A DNA stretch of 51,503 nucleotides from Pseudomonas sp. LS-2. GTDB lineage: Bacteria > Pseudomonadota > Gammaproteobacteria > Pseudomonadales > Pseudomonadaceae. This document shows positions 34,788 to 43,475 of this stretch, one piece after another. Within the stretch, counting starts at the first letter, position 1, and each line of letters opens with the position of its first letter. The translations under genes were made by a program, and so were the position numbers. The notes under the pieces are model-generated. The model saw only the letters and a list, made by a program, of their open reading frames with translations, was not told the DNA's origin and did not search any database. The stretch spans positions 1 to 51,503 of the forward strand of contig NZ_QXTJ01000014.1 of the NCBI RefSeq assembly GCF_003605735.1, in the 5' to 3' direction.

Positions 34788-35045
34788 ATGGACATGAAGT
34801 CGCTCTCGGTACGAGACATCGGCAGCAAATTTATCTCACCGGCCATCGCCAATAGGGGATGGGGCCTGCGCAAGCCGGTGGGTGAGAAAATCGGCTTGAT
34901 CAAGGGCGGTATCGTCGTGCGCGGTAAGTCGCCCCTGAATCTTTTGAGGGCGGCGACGTTGAGCGATTCAACATTTCGTTACCACTTGCTGAATAACACC
35001 TTATTGTCAGCCAAGGCTGATCAACTAACGCCGCTCTGCAACTAA
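34788..35045 (+). pseudogene. hsdR: N-terminal remnant of type I restriction subunit HsdR
   Basis: The first ~47 residues (MDMKSLSVRDIGSKFISPAI, then GLRKPVGEKIGLIKGGIVVRGK) match the start of EcoR124-type HsdR proteins, which read roughly M-x-K-S-L-S-x-R-D-I-x-x-K-F-I-T-P-A and end in RIIVRGK. After VRGK the homology stops; an unrelated 38-residue tail (SPLNLLRAATLSDS...) runs to a stop. A real HsdR has about 800–1000 residues, so this is the scar left when a type I locus was replaced at this site. No hsdM or hsdS is present. Confidence 0.65.
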
Positions 35046-35154
35046 CCCAGCGCCCGCCTCAACCAAACATCGTCAGAAGCGTGAGCCTCTGACCAATGTG
35101 TTGGTTGAAAAGGCTGCTTACTCACTGCTTACGCTGATCCTCCGGACCGATATC

Positions 35155-37500
35155 ATGGAATTCTTGAATCACCTGTTGCCCAACTTTTCCTTGCTGAAGA
35201 GCGGCAGTACCGAGGCCCTAGGTGTCGTGTTCTGGTTGATCATGGCTGCACTTTTCACCTATTCAGTCATCTCTTTGATTCGCAGCGGGCTGAGCTTTAG
35301 GGCGCGCATGCGTGCGCTGAACACCCTTGTCGCTGGACAGAGTCGTGAAAACTTGGCCCTGAATCGTCGAGAGACCTTGCAGAAAGCGCTTGGGCTCAAG
35401 GTCAAGCGAATCGGTGCACTGTGGCACGAGTTTGACGACAGCCTGGTTAGCTCTAGTGATCAAAAACAGTTGTTCAACACTCTCGATGCTGAGCATTTCT
35501 TCAATGCACGCACTCTGGCTCCGGGCCTGAGCGGAAGTAGGTTTTTCGGTTCGCTGCCTGGTTTATTGGTCGGTTTGGGCGTGCTGGCCACGTTCGTGGG
35601 CCTGACCATCGGTCTGTCTAAGCTGAAGTTAGACAGCAGCGGAGGAGTAGATCAGTTACGGGCAGGAATCTCCGTGATGATCCAGGGCGCAGCTGTTGCT
35701 TTCATGGCATCGGTATGGGGCGTTGGGTTTAGCCTAGTGCTGAACTTGATCGAGAAGATTACCGAGCGCTGGGCGTTAGGTCGGATACATGATCTTCAGC
35801 ACCAGATCGACGCGCTATATCCACTGATTCCTGCCGAGCAGTCGCTGGTGCATATCGCGGATTACAGTCGCGAAAGCAAGGAAGCCCTTCAGGAGTTGCA
35901 CGAACGTATCGGTGATCGCCTGCAGGAAAGCCTTGTAGGTATGAGTGAGGCGATGCAGACGGCACTCACCGATGCGTTGAACAACATCATGGCACCTGCC
36001 ATTCAAACCCTCGTCAGCACTACCAGCCAGCAATCCACCCAAGTGCTTGAACAGATGGTAAGCAACTTCACACAAGGTCTGACCTCGGCTGGACGTGAGC
36101 AGGGCAATCTGATGCAGCAGGCTGCTGCGGATGTGAACACCGCCGTGGGTAGCATGACGCAGCAACTCAACCAGCTGTTCCAGAGTTTGAGCGACCAGCA
36201 GGGACGCCAACAAGAAGTCGTCCGTCAGCAAAGCGGAGAGTTTCAGGTCCAGCTGAAGCAACTATCCAATTCAGCTGATCAACGCCAGCAGCAATTGGAG
36301 ACGCGTTTCAATGAGCTGATGAGCGGGTTGACGGGGCAACTGGACATACAACTCAGCTCCGTCGAAAGACGGGATGAGGAGCGCCAATTGCTGTTCGAGC
36401 GCACTCTGGCCGAGGCCAGTGCGAGCCAGTCCGCGTTGTTTGAGAAGTCCGCCAGCGCCAGCCGTGAGCAGATGAAGGTCATGACCGAGGCCGGCAATGA
36501 GCAACACAGGAGCCTGGAGACAGTGTTCTCGCGATTGATGATGACAATGAACTCCCAGCTGGATTCGCAGATGGGCGCCGCAGAAACACGTGAGCAAGAG
36601 CGTGCCCAGCGACACGAGCATCAACAGGCCGCTTCACTGGCCCAACAGCAGCAATTGATTGGTAGCCTAGGGCAAACCAGCCAGCAGCAAATCAACGCTA
36701 TAGCTGAGGCCGCTTCTGCTCAGCAGCAGGCATTGGAAGTCACAGTCGGTAAGTTGCTGGGTAACTTCAGTGAGCAGATGACAGGCCATGGGCAGCAAGC
36801 GGAACATCGCGAACAATCGCGTCAGCAGCGTTTTACCGAGCAGTTGGAAAACATGGCGCTGCAACAACAGGCGCTTCTTGAGGGTATAGCCACGGCCGTT
36901 CAGGCGACTCAGCAGCAGAGCAGGCAGATGACCGAACAACATCTGCAACTGATGGGCCGCCTACAGCAAGCCAGTGAAGCTGCCGCTGCCAGCAGTCGGC
37001 ATATGGATAGTAGTGCCAACCAGCTCGGCCTGCTTTCGACCAATGTTCGCCAAGCGGCTGAATTGCTCGGCCAGCGCTTGGAGAGCGTGACGCATCGTAT
37101 CGAGTCTGCGGGTGAGCAGAGCGCTCAGCTGGCTGGCCACTTACAGAGCCAGGCCGCTGCGTTGGCACAACTTCAAGGCGCCCTGCTGGAAAGTGCACAG
37201 CGCTTCGAACAGGCCGCCACCGAGGCGCGAAACGGATTTGGTGAGATGGGAAGTCATCAGCAGGAATTTCTCACGGGTGTGCGTGGCGAGTTCACGGCCC
37301 TAGGGGAGGTGCTGCGTAGCCAGGTACAAGGCATCGAGCAGCAAGCAGAACAATGGTTGCGCAATTACTCCAGCGAGGTGCGTGATCAGGTGCATGAGCG
37401 CATGGACCAGTGGAACAAAGAGACCATGAGCTTTGCCAACCAGATGCATGCCGTAGTGAAGGTGATTAACGACGTGGTCGATGAGCTGGAGGCCCGCTGA
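35155..37500 (+). CDS. zorA: Zorya type I ZorA, MotA/TolQ/ExbB-like motor protein
   Basis: ZorA forms the inner-membrane stator of Zorya, a proton-driven complex that senses phage-induced envelope disturbance. The 781-residue product has a membrane span near 15–37 (GVVFWLIMAALFTYSVISLI), then the TolQ/ExbB-type pair LPGLLVGLGVLATFVGLTIG near 140 and GISVMIQGAAVAFMASVWGV near 180. Beyond that lies a Gln/Glu-rich coiled-coil tail of over 500 residues, the cytoplasmic ZorA tail. ATG 35155 is preferred over GTG 35098 because the longer form adds 19 residues of non-family sequence. The stop overlaps the zorB start by one base. The tail holds an exact 73-residue repeat, listed separately. Confidence 0.93.
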   Translation: MEFLNHLLPNFSLLKSGSTEALGVVFWLIMAALFTYSVISLIRSGLSFRARMRALNTLVAGQSRENLALNRRETLQKALGLKVKRIGALWHEFDDSLVSSSDQKQLFNTLDAEHFFNARTLAPGLSGSRFFGSLPGLLVGLGVLATFVGLTIGLSKLKLDSSGGVDQLRAGISVMIQGAAVAFMASVWGVGFSLVLNLIEKITERWALGRIHDLQHQIDALYPLIPAEQSLVHIADYSRESKEALQELHERIGDRLQESLVGMSEAMQTALTDALNNIMAPAIQTLVSTTSQQSTQVLEQMVSNFTQGLTSAGREQGNLMQQAAADVNTAVGSMTQQLNQLFQSLSDQQGRQQEVVRQQSGEFQVQLKQLSNSADQRQQQLETRFNELMSGLTGQLDIQLSSVERRDEERQLLFERTLAEASASQSALFEKSASASREQMKVMTEAGNEQHRSLETVFSRLMMTMNSQLDSQMGAAETREQERAQRHEHQQAASLAQQQQLIGSLGQTSQQQINAIAEAASAQQQALEVTVGKLLGNFSEQMTGHGQQAEHREQSRQQRFTEQLENMALQQQALLEGIATAVQATQQQSRQMTEQHLQLMGRLQQASEAAAASSRHMDSSANQLGLLSTNVRQAAELLGQRLESVTHRIESAGEQSAQLAGHLQSQAAALAQLQGALLESAQRFEQAATEARNGFGEMGSHQQEFLTGVRGEFTALGEVLRSQVQGIEQQAEQWLRNYSSEVRDQVHERMDQWNKETMSFANQMHAVVKVINDVVDELEAR
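36307..36963 (+). repeat. Three 73-residue tandem repeats in the ZorA tail
   Basis: Units start at 36307 (FNELMSGLTGQLDIQL), 36526 (FSRLMMTMNSQLDSQM) and 36745 (VGKLLGNFSEQMTGHG), exactly 219 bp apart. Shared positions include RxEERQ / TREQERAQR / HREQSRQQR about 21 residues in and E..SLETV / Q..ALEVT at the end. The half-unit before 36307 (QLKQLSNSADQRQQQLETR) also aligns with the unit ends. Protein similarity is clear while DNA has diverged, so the duplication is old. Confidence 0.75.
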
Positions 37501-38243
37501 TGCGCTGGCGTAAATCTAATGACGTTCCAATGGAGGATGAAGATCCGTACTGGAAGTCCTTCGTAGATATCATGTCGGCCCTTCTAGTGCTATTTATCCT
37601 CGCTTCGGTTGTTCTGATTCTTCAGTTGATGGAGAAAAGCGCGGACTTCGATCAGCAGGTCGAGCAACTGAAAAAGGCAGAAACGGTTCGGCAACAGATT
37701 CTCGATGAAGCAGTCGAGAAGCTGCGACAGCGGGGCATAAAGGTAGAGGTTAGTGAAAACCATACGGTGCTGCGTATTCCCAACGAATTACTTGGCTTCG
37801 ATACTGGCGCTTACGAGATCCAGCCGCGTTATCAACAAACGGCGCTGGAGATTGGTGAGGTCATCAATCAGGTGGTTAGCCAGGATGACCGCATCAACTA
37901 TCTCGACACCATTTTTATCGAAGGCCATACGGACAATCGTCCGTTTCCTGGCTTCATGGGGAAAGGTAACTGGGGGCTTTCGACGTTTCGCGCAATCTCG
38001 CTCTGGCAATTCTGGAGCACTGAGATACCTGAGGCTGAGCGCCTGAACCGGCTGAGTAACCAGGATGGCGAACCACTGTTTTCAGTTAGCGGTTATGCAG
38101 AGACTCGACCCGTGAGCAAGCAGCAAAGAGGTGAAGAGGATTATCGGCTTAACCGCCGCATTGACATCCGTTTCACTATCCGTCGGCCGCAGAGTGCTGA
38201 TTATGAGGCGGTCAAGACCTTGCTTGGGAATTCTGGCCAGTGA
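37500..38243 (+). CDS. zorB: Zorya ZorB, MotB/OmpA-like peptidoglycan-anchoring protein
   Basis: ZorB partners ZorA in the proton channel and anchors to peptidoglycan. The 247-residue product has one membrane span near 21–42 (FVDIMSALLVLFILASVVLI) with the channel aspartate at D23, matching the essential Asp of E. coli ZorB. A short coiled coil follows (60–75), then an OmpA-like domain with FIEGHTDNRPFPGF, GLSTFRAISLWQFW and VSGYAETRPVS. It overlaps zorA by 1 bp and zorC by 4 bp, so the operon is translated as a unit. Confidence 0.94.
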   Translation: MRWRKSNDVPMEDEDPYWKSFVDIMSALLVLFILASVVLILQLMEKSADFDQQVEQLKKAETVRQQILDEAVEKLRQRGIKVEVSENHTVLRIPNELLGFDTGAYEIQPRYQQTALEIGEVINQVVSQDDRINYLDTIFIEGHTDNRPFPGFMGKGNWGLSTFRAISLWQFWSTEIPEAERLNRLSNQDGEPLFSVSGYAETRPVSKQQRGEEDYRLNRRIDIRFTIRRPQSADYEAVKTLLGNSGQ

Positions 38244-40402
38244 AGCTGCCGCCGATCGACAACCGTCCCGGTGAATGGCCGCCTACAGTCATTGAGGGTT
38301 GGGTACGGCTAGTGGAAAAGGCCAATCGGATGAAGGCCAAGGTGGGGGGGAGTAGTGCGTTCGAACGAATGCTCGCTCGATTTCGCGACATGGCTGGCAG
38401 CGGGCGTTTCGACGGACTTAAAGAGTTGCTGACGCGTCGACTTGGCGCGAGGGCGCTGACTTGGCTCTGGTTGCACGACGAAGTTGTAGGTTTCCGACTG
38501 TTCAATGCGCGAATGCTCGATGTGCTGATTGAGCACCAGAAGCCTCGACTTAGCCGACTGACGTTAATCCAGCTGATCCAGCTGTACTTCCGCCATTTCG
38601 ATCATTTGGACGAACGCGAAAAACAGGCAGAAAGTAGCTTACGTGGTCGATTGGAACTTCATTTGTTGGACCAGCTAAAGCGTATGCCTGCGCCACGCCA
38701 GGCATTCGGTAGTGATTCACTCGTAACTCTTAGACGGGAAGGTGAGTGGCTACTGACGCTTGACGGCCCACTGATTTTGGTGAAGTCAGTCCGCAGTAAG
38801 GGGGAGGAGCTGGGCCAGACCTTTGAAACCCTTGGTCTAAGTGGCTTCGATGTAGGGCGTTATGGCGATATTTGTCGCGCGCACTACTATCTCGAAGTAC
38901 TGCGCCAGCTGCACCCTGGAGAATGGGATGACGTGCTTGATGAGTTGCTCAAACCTTCGGTGAGCAAGGCTCCTTATGAGGGCGACAAGCGAATAGGTCA
39001 TGCCGCCCTGGAGATAATGATCGACCGAGCGGGGGACGATCCCGGTGACGCTTGGCAGAACTTCTTCCTCACTCTGGCCGGTGACCCGCGAATTGCCAGT
39101 TCAGCGCAGAACTTCCGTGAATGGTGGAAGCCATTAGGCGAGGAGCGCATTGCCAAGGTCTGTGGCTGGCTGTCCAAAGAGGACTTGCGGTTGTTCCTGC
39201 AGGCGGTCGAACAGTATGGCTTGGAATCGGGAAAGGAAGATCTCAAGCGAATGTTCCCGGCGCGCAAATTGTTTTTGGAGGGTCTGTTCAGGCTCGGATT
39301 GATCCGGCACACGAGACTGATGCTCGGTCGCAGCGCCAAGCATTCCGTAAAGCGTATTCTCGGGGGCGAGGTAAAAACCAGCTTCGCGAGCATGGACTCA
39401 ATCATGAACGACAAGGCTGTGATCTATCTGGACTGCGGCGATTTCCATCTCGTCGAGGGGTCACACAGCTTTAAGATCTGGGTGTATCTCGGCCAGCCTG
39501 GGCCCTGGATCAAGTCTTACGAACGCAATCAGTTTTCGCATTACGATTTGACCACGTCGTTGCCGGGGCAGTACAAGGCTGCCTACCCGACTCTTCCCTA
39601 CGAGGCGGTAACCCACAATGGCTCCTGGCAACGCAAGGTATTCGACTTCCTGGCGGAGAACGGTATTTCAGTGGATATCGAGAAACTGCTGAGCCGATCT
39701 GAGTACAAGGCATATCTGAGCAAGTACGGCATGCCGGTTGTGGGTTGGAAGAAAGCGCGAGTTGAGCCCCTGGCGCAACAAGGCACAACGCCTGATTTAG
39801 CCCAAGTCACCAAGCCATCAACGATTGCGTCTGTGGTGGAGCAGCGTGTGGTTATGTCACGTGTAATGACGGAAGACGCTCACGCTTCGGGGGTGCCTGG
39901 TACTGTCGACAAGGAGCTGACCGATAATCAGTTGTCCATTTTGACTTATCTGGCCGATCATCCAGGAAGTTTGATGGGAGATATCCGCCGGGCCTTAAAG
40001 GGAGATGAGGCGCTCTTTTATGAGATTCAGGACAGCCTCCGCGGAAGCCTTTCAACGTACGTACAGCAAAATGGTGCCTTCCAATGGTCATTGTCCGACA
40101 AGGGCAATGCATTGCTGCGTAAAACCGCTTTAGCATCGGTAGCGGCGAAAGTAGATCGGTCACCTGTAGCCATTGACTTAGGGCGATTTGGAGTATTTGA
40201 GTTACAGGTGCTCTGGTATTTCAAAGAGAACCCGGGGGACAAGGTTCGACACGCGGCAAATGTGCTGGGGGTCGATGCACGTGAAATTAATCGGGTGCTC
40301 AATGGGCCCTTAAAGAGTGCGTGCGAGCAAGGCAGCGGGTTCTGCTGGTCGGTAAAAAAAGAAGTTTCTTTGGCATTGGATCGCCAGCCGGCGGGGAAGT
40401 GA
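38240..40402 (+). CDS. zorC: Zorya type I ZorC (EH signature domain protein)
   Basis: ZorC is the cytosolic DNA-binding component of type I Zorya. The 720-residue product has the EH_Signature region in its centre, with GDPRIASSAQNFREWWKPLG and ILGGEVKTSFASMDSIMNDK followed by VIYLDCGDFHLVEGSHSFKI. The C-terminal ~170 residues contain two winged-helix-like segments in tandem (LTDNQLSILTYLADHPGSLM and RFGVFELQVLWYFKENPGDK), each followed by an aromatic FQWSL/FCWSV strand. It overlaps zorB by 4 bp and is 1 bp from zorD. ZorC rather than ZorE defines type I. Confidence 0.9.
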   Translation: MKLPPIDNRPGEWPPTVIEGWVRLVEKANRMKAKVGGSSAFERMLARFRDMAGSGRFDGLKELLTRRLGARALTWLWLHDEVVGFRLFNARMLDVLIEHQKPRLSRLTLIQLIQLYFRHFDHLDEREKQAESSLRGRLELHLLDQLKRMPAPRQAFGSDSLVTLRREGEWLLTLDGPLILVKSVRSKGEELGQTFETLGLSGFDVGRYGDICRAHYYLEVLRQLHPGEWDDVLDELLKPSVSKAPYEGDKRIGHAALEIMIDRAGDDPGDAWQNFFLTLAGDPRIASSAQNFREWWKPLGEERIAKVCGWLSKEDLRLFLQAVEQYGLESGKEDLKRMFPARKLFLEGLFRLGLIRHTRLMLGRSAKHSVKRILGGEVKTSFASMDSIMNDKAVIYLDCGDFHLVEGSHSFKIWVYLGQPGPWIKSYERNQFSHYDLTTSLPGQYKAAYPTLPYEAVTHNGSWQRKVFDFLAENGISVDIEKLLSRSEYKAYLSKYGMPVVGWKKARVEPLAQQGTTPDLAQVTKPSTIASVVEQRVVMSRVMTEDAHASGVPGTVDKELTDNQLSILTYLADHPGSLMGDIRRALKGDEALFYEIQDSLRGSLSTYVQQNGAFQWSLSDKGNALLRKTALASVAAKVDRSPVAIDLGRFGVFELQVLWYFKENPGDKVRHAANVLGVDAREINRVLNGPLKSACEQGSGFCWSVKKEVSLALDRQPAGK

Positions 40403-40403
40403 G

Positions 40404-43400
40404 ATGATCATGGGACTAGCTGACATCTTCAAAAGCTTGCTGGGGGAAGGGGGGGTAACGCTAAGTAACCAGCAGGGCTTCTCCCACGCGGCGGACTCGG
40501 ATGGTGTGAATTTCTATCTGGACAAGACAGCGTATACAGCGTTGTTGGAGGGAAAGGGTAATTCCTTGCAGAAGGTCCAGATGGTCGTTCTGCGCATGAT
40601 GCAGGAGCAGGGCATAGCTGAGCCCCTGGCCAATGGATTCCATGTTGCTGCCGAGGACGTTGCAGGCACGGATCAAGAGCAGGCGGAAATTCTTCGGTTG
40701 CCGCGACGCTTCAACATGACCTTCGCCAGTAAGATCGGTGGTAGAACGGGGAATAGCGGTTTCCGCATTGATCTGGCGGTTCTATCCGAGTCCGTTGAAG
40801 TACCTTTCACTCGCAAGGGGCCACTGCTTTTTCTCACTTCAACAGAGTCCTATCGACTGACCCCGGCCGAGTTGATGGGTTTGATGGCTTGGGAACGCCA
40901 CCAGAATTTGCTTACCGAGCAACGAGGGGAGGCAGCCAACCTGCGTATGATGGCCGAGCTGCAGACTGCGGCTCGTAGTGGTATGCGTATCGACCTCAGC
41001 CATTTCGACAGACTGGATGTGGTGGTGCCTGAAAATATCGGTGTCATTGCAACTCGATTGCCCGATGGCAGCCTAATGCTCAGCCCCAGCTTGGGAGATG
41101 GCTCTACGCCGGACCAATTAGAGAAGCGCTGGTCGCAATTGGATATAGGGGCCGATGGCGGCGTTTTGCGAATCGACAATCGCGTGGTGCTTCTCGAGCC
41201 GCAGAAAATGGCGGCGATCAAGGAGGTGCTGAGTAACAAGCGTATTCCTGCTGACAAAGTGGCCGAGTTCATCGCTACTCCCAGTGCTTTCCTGGATGCG
41301 GCCCTGGTCAATCTCGATCTTGGTTTCTCAATTCGTGTCACCGGAATCGGCAAGCTCCAGCACATGGAGTTTGGTGACCTGGACAATCGGAAGAATGACT
41401 GGTTCGCGCTTGACTCACGGCCGGCGCCCGCAGAGATCATTCCGACCCTGGTGCAATCCGAAGAGGACTTTGTGCGCTTCAACGAAGTCTACAAGGCTGC
41501 CAAGGAGCAGGGCGCAGACAGCATGATTTTCTCCGGAGAATTCATTGATATCTCCGACCATGTTCGAATCGATGAGCAGCTGAAGAAAGTCGAGAGGTCC
41601 CTGGTAGACCCGGAAACCGACTTGCCTTCTGATGAGGAGCCATCGGTGGGTCCGAAGGAGCGAGTCAGCGTACTGCTGCACGATGCCGACGAGATCAACA
41701 GTGCTTTGCTGCGTAAGGCAAGTGAGGCCAAACCAGCGCATGAGCCTAATTGGGGAGCCTATGCTCGCCAGCCGTTCCCGCACCAGCGGGAGGGTGTCGA
41801 ATGGATGCTGGGGCTGCTGGAGTCGGCAGTTCAGGATGATCATGGTGATCTATACCGGCTTCAGGGTGGACTGCTGGCCGACGACATGGGCCTTGGCAAA
41901 ACTTACATGTCATTGGTGACGGTGGGTGAATACCTTACCCGTCAGAAAGTTGCGGAACGTGCGCAGAAGCCAGTTCTGGTCGTGGCTCCCTTAAGCCTCC
42001 TGGAGAATTGGGAGGATGAGGTCAATCAAACTTTCAAGGGCATCCCTTTCCGGGACATCGTGGTACTACAGTCGGGAAGGGATCTGAGTCGCTTCAAGGT
42101 CAAGGGGGCTGAGCGGGAATCGGCACAGCTGGCTTCTCTGATTGGTGAGGATGGAGTGATGGCTGACGATGCCATTCGTTACGCTCTTTCCATCGGCCCG
42201 GAGGCTGGGGTACATCGTCTGGACATGGATCGCCGCCTTGTACTGACCACTTATCAGACACTCAGGGATTACCAGTTTTCACTGTGCAGGATTGACTGGG
42301 GCTTGGTGATCTTCGACGAAGCGCAGAACATCAAGAATCCCAATGCTGCGCAGACACGAGCGGCAAAAGGACTGAAGGCGGATTTCAAGCTGCTGGCAAC
42401 TGGCACACCGGTCGAGAACAGCCTGGGGGATTTCTGGTGCCTGATGGACACCGCGCAGCCAGGCATTCTCGGAGGATGGGGCCAGTTCCGCGATAGCTGG
42501 ATCAAACCAATCCTGTCCGCAGCAGAGGATGAAAAGGATGAGATAAGGCGGAAGTTTGGCGCGGGGCTACGCGAGGCCGTCGGCAGGTTTATGCTCCGTC
42601 GCATCAAGGAAGATCAGTTGAAGGGGCTTCCCAGCAAGACCATCCATAGCGGTGTGGAGCAGCCGAAGGGCGGCCAGCAGCTACATGCGGCACATCTTTC
42701 CGTTTGTATGAAGGGTGCCCAGCTACAGGCGTACGATGCAGTACTAAATGATTTTCGTGCTCGACGTGCGACCGAGGACATGCGAGGTACTGCATTGGCG
42801 GCATTGGCCCAGTTGCGTGAGATCTCACTCCATCCGCGTCTTCGCGAAGAAACAAAACTGATGGCCAGCAATGCCAGCGAGGCGCGCGCAAACATGGCGC
42901 AGTCGGGGAAGTTGGCAGTGCTGCTGGAGTTACTTGATCGTATCCGGCAGAACGAAGAGAAGGTCATTTTGTTCATGGTCACCAAGCGGCTTCAGAGAAT
43001 ACTGAAGCTTTGGTTGGACCAGATCTATGGACTGGATGTGGCAGTTATCAATGGTGACACGGCGGCAGTTGCAAAGAAATCTGACGAGTTGACTCGCAAG
43101 AAACTGATCACTGTTTTCGAATCGAAGCCTGGTTTCAACGTGATGATCATGTCACCAGTAGCTGCAGGGGTTGGATTGACAGTGGTTGGTGCCAACCACG
43201 TTGTGCACCTGGAGCGCCACTGGAACCCTGCAAAGGAAGCGCAGGCATCTGACCGAGTCTATCGAATTGGTCAGAAGAAAGACGTGCACATTCATCTTCC
43301 TGCTGTACGACACCCGCAATTTGATTCCTTCGATGTTCATTTGGATCGCCTACTTCGAGGCAAGCTGATGCTGAAGGATGCGGTCGTGACGCCTGAAGCG

Positions 43401-43439
43401 GTTAGCGAAAGTGAGATGATTCAATCCATGGGGCTTTGA
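40404..43439 (+). CDS. zorD: Zorya type I ZorD, SNF2 helicase-nuclease
   Basis: ZorD is the SNF2-family DNA-degrading effector of type I Zorya. The 1011-residue product has an N-terminal ~430-residue domain, then QPFPHQREGVEWMLGLL, Walker A DDMGLGKT near 492, DEAQ (LVIFDEAQNIKNP) near 637, ATGTPVENSLGDFWCLMD, and the second lobe ending in QASDRVYRIGQKKDVHIH near 950. An ATG at 40410 (MGLADIFKSL) is an alternative start. It is the last gene of the zorABCD operon and ends 31 bp from mcrC, which comes from the other strand. Confidence 0.93.
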   Translation: MIMGLADIFKSLLGEGGVTLSNQQGFSHAADSDGVNFYLDKTAYTALLEGKGNSLQKVQMVVLRMMQEQGIAEPLANGFHVAAEDVAGTDQEQAEILRLPRRFNMTFASKIGGRTGNSGFRIDLAVLSESVEVPFTRKGPLLFLTSTESYRLTPAELMGLMAWERHQNLLTEQRGEAANLRMMAELQTAARSGMRIDLSHFDRLDVVVPENIGVIATRLPDGSLMLSPSLGDGSTPDQLEKRWSQLDIGADGGVLRIDNRVVLLEPQKMAAIKEVLSNKRIPADKVAEFIATPSAFLDAALVNLDLGFSIRVTGIGKLQHMEFGDLDNRKNDWFALDSRPAPAEIIPTLVQSEEDFVRFNEVYKAAKEQGADSMIFSGEFIDISDHVRIDEQLKKVERSLVDPETDLPSDEEPSVGPKERVSVLLHDADEINSALLRKASEAKPAHEPNWGAYARQPFPHQREGVEWMLGLLESAVQDDHGDLYRLQGGLLADDMGLGKTYMSLVTVGEYLTRQKVAERAQKPVLVVAPLSLLENWEDEVNQTFKGIPFRDIVVLQSGRDLSRFKVKGAERESAQLASLIGEDGVMADDAIRYALSIGPEAGVHRLDMDRRLVLTTYQTLRDYQFSLCRIDWGLVIFDEAQNIKNPNAAQTRAAKGLKADFKLLATGTPVENSLGDFWCLMDTAQPGILGGWGQFRDSWIKPILSAAEDEKDEIRRKFGAGLREAVGRFMLRRIKEDQLKGLPSKTIHSGVEQPKGGQQLHAAHLSVCMKGAQLQAYDAVLNDFRARRATEDMRGTALAALAQLREISLHPRLREETKLMASNASEARANMAQSGKLAVLLELLDRIRQNEEKVILFMVTKRLQRILKLWLDQIYGLDVAVINGDTAAVAKKSDELTRKKLITVFESKPGFNVMIMSPVAAGVGLTVVGANHVVHLERHWNPAKEAQASDRVYRIGQKKDVHIHLPAVRHPQFDSFDVHLDRLLRGKLMLKDAVVTPEAVSESEMIQSMGL

Positions 43440-43454
43440 CTCTGCCTCCCGTGG

Positions 43455-43475
43455 CTTGAGCTTTGACTGCTCAAG
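43455..43475 (+). terminator. Candidate terminator after zorD
   Basis: CTTGAGC and GCTCAAG form a 7-bp stem with a 7-nt loop, followed by TGTTT on the + strand. It lies in the 31-bp gap between convergent zorD and mcrC and overlaps the mcrC stop. The U-run is short, so it is a modest candidate. Confidence 0.45.
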
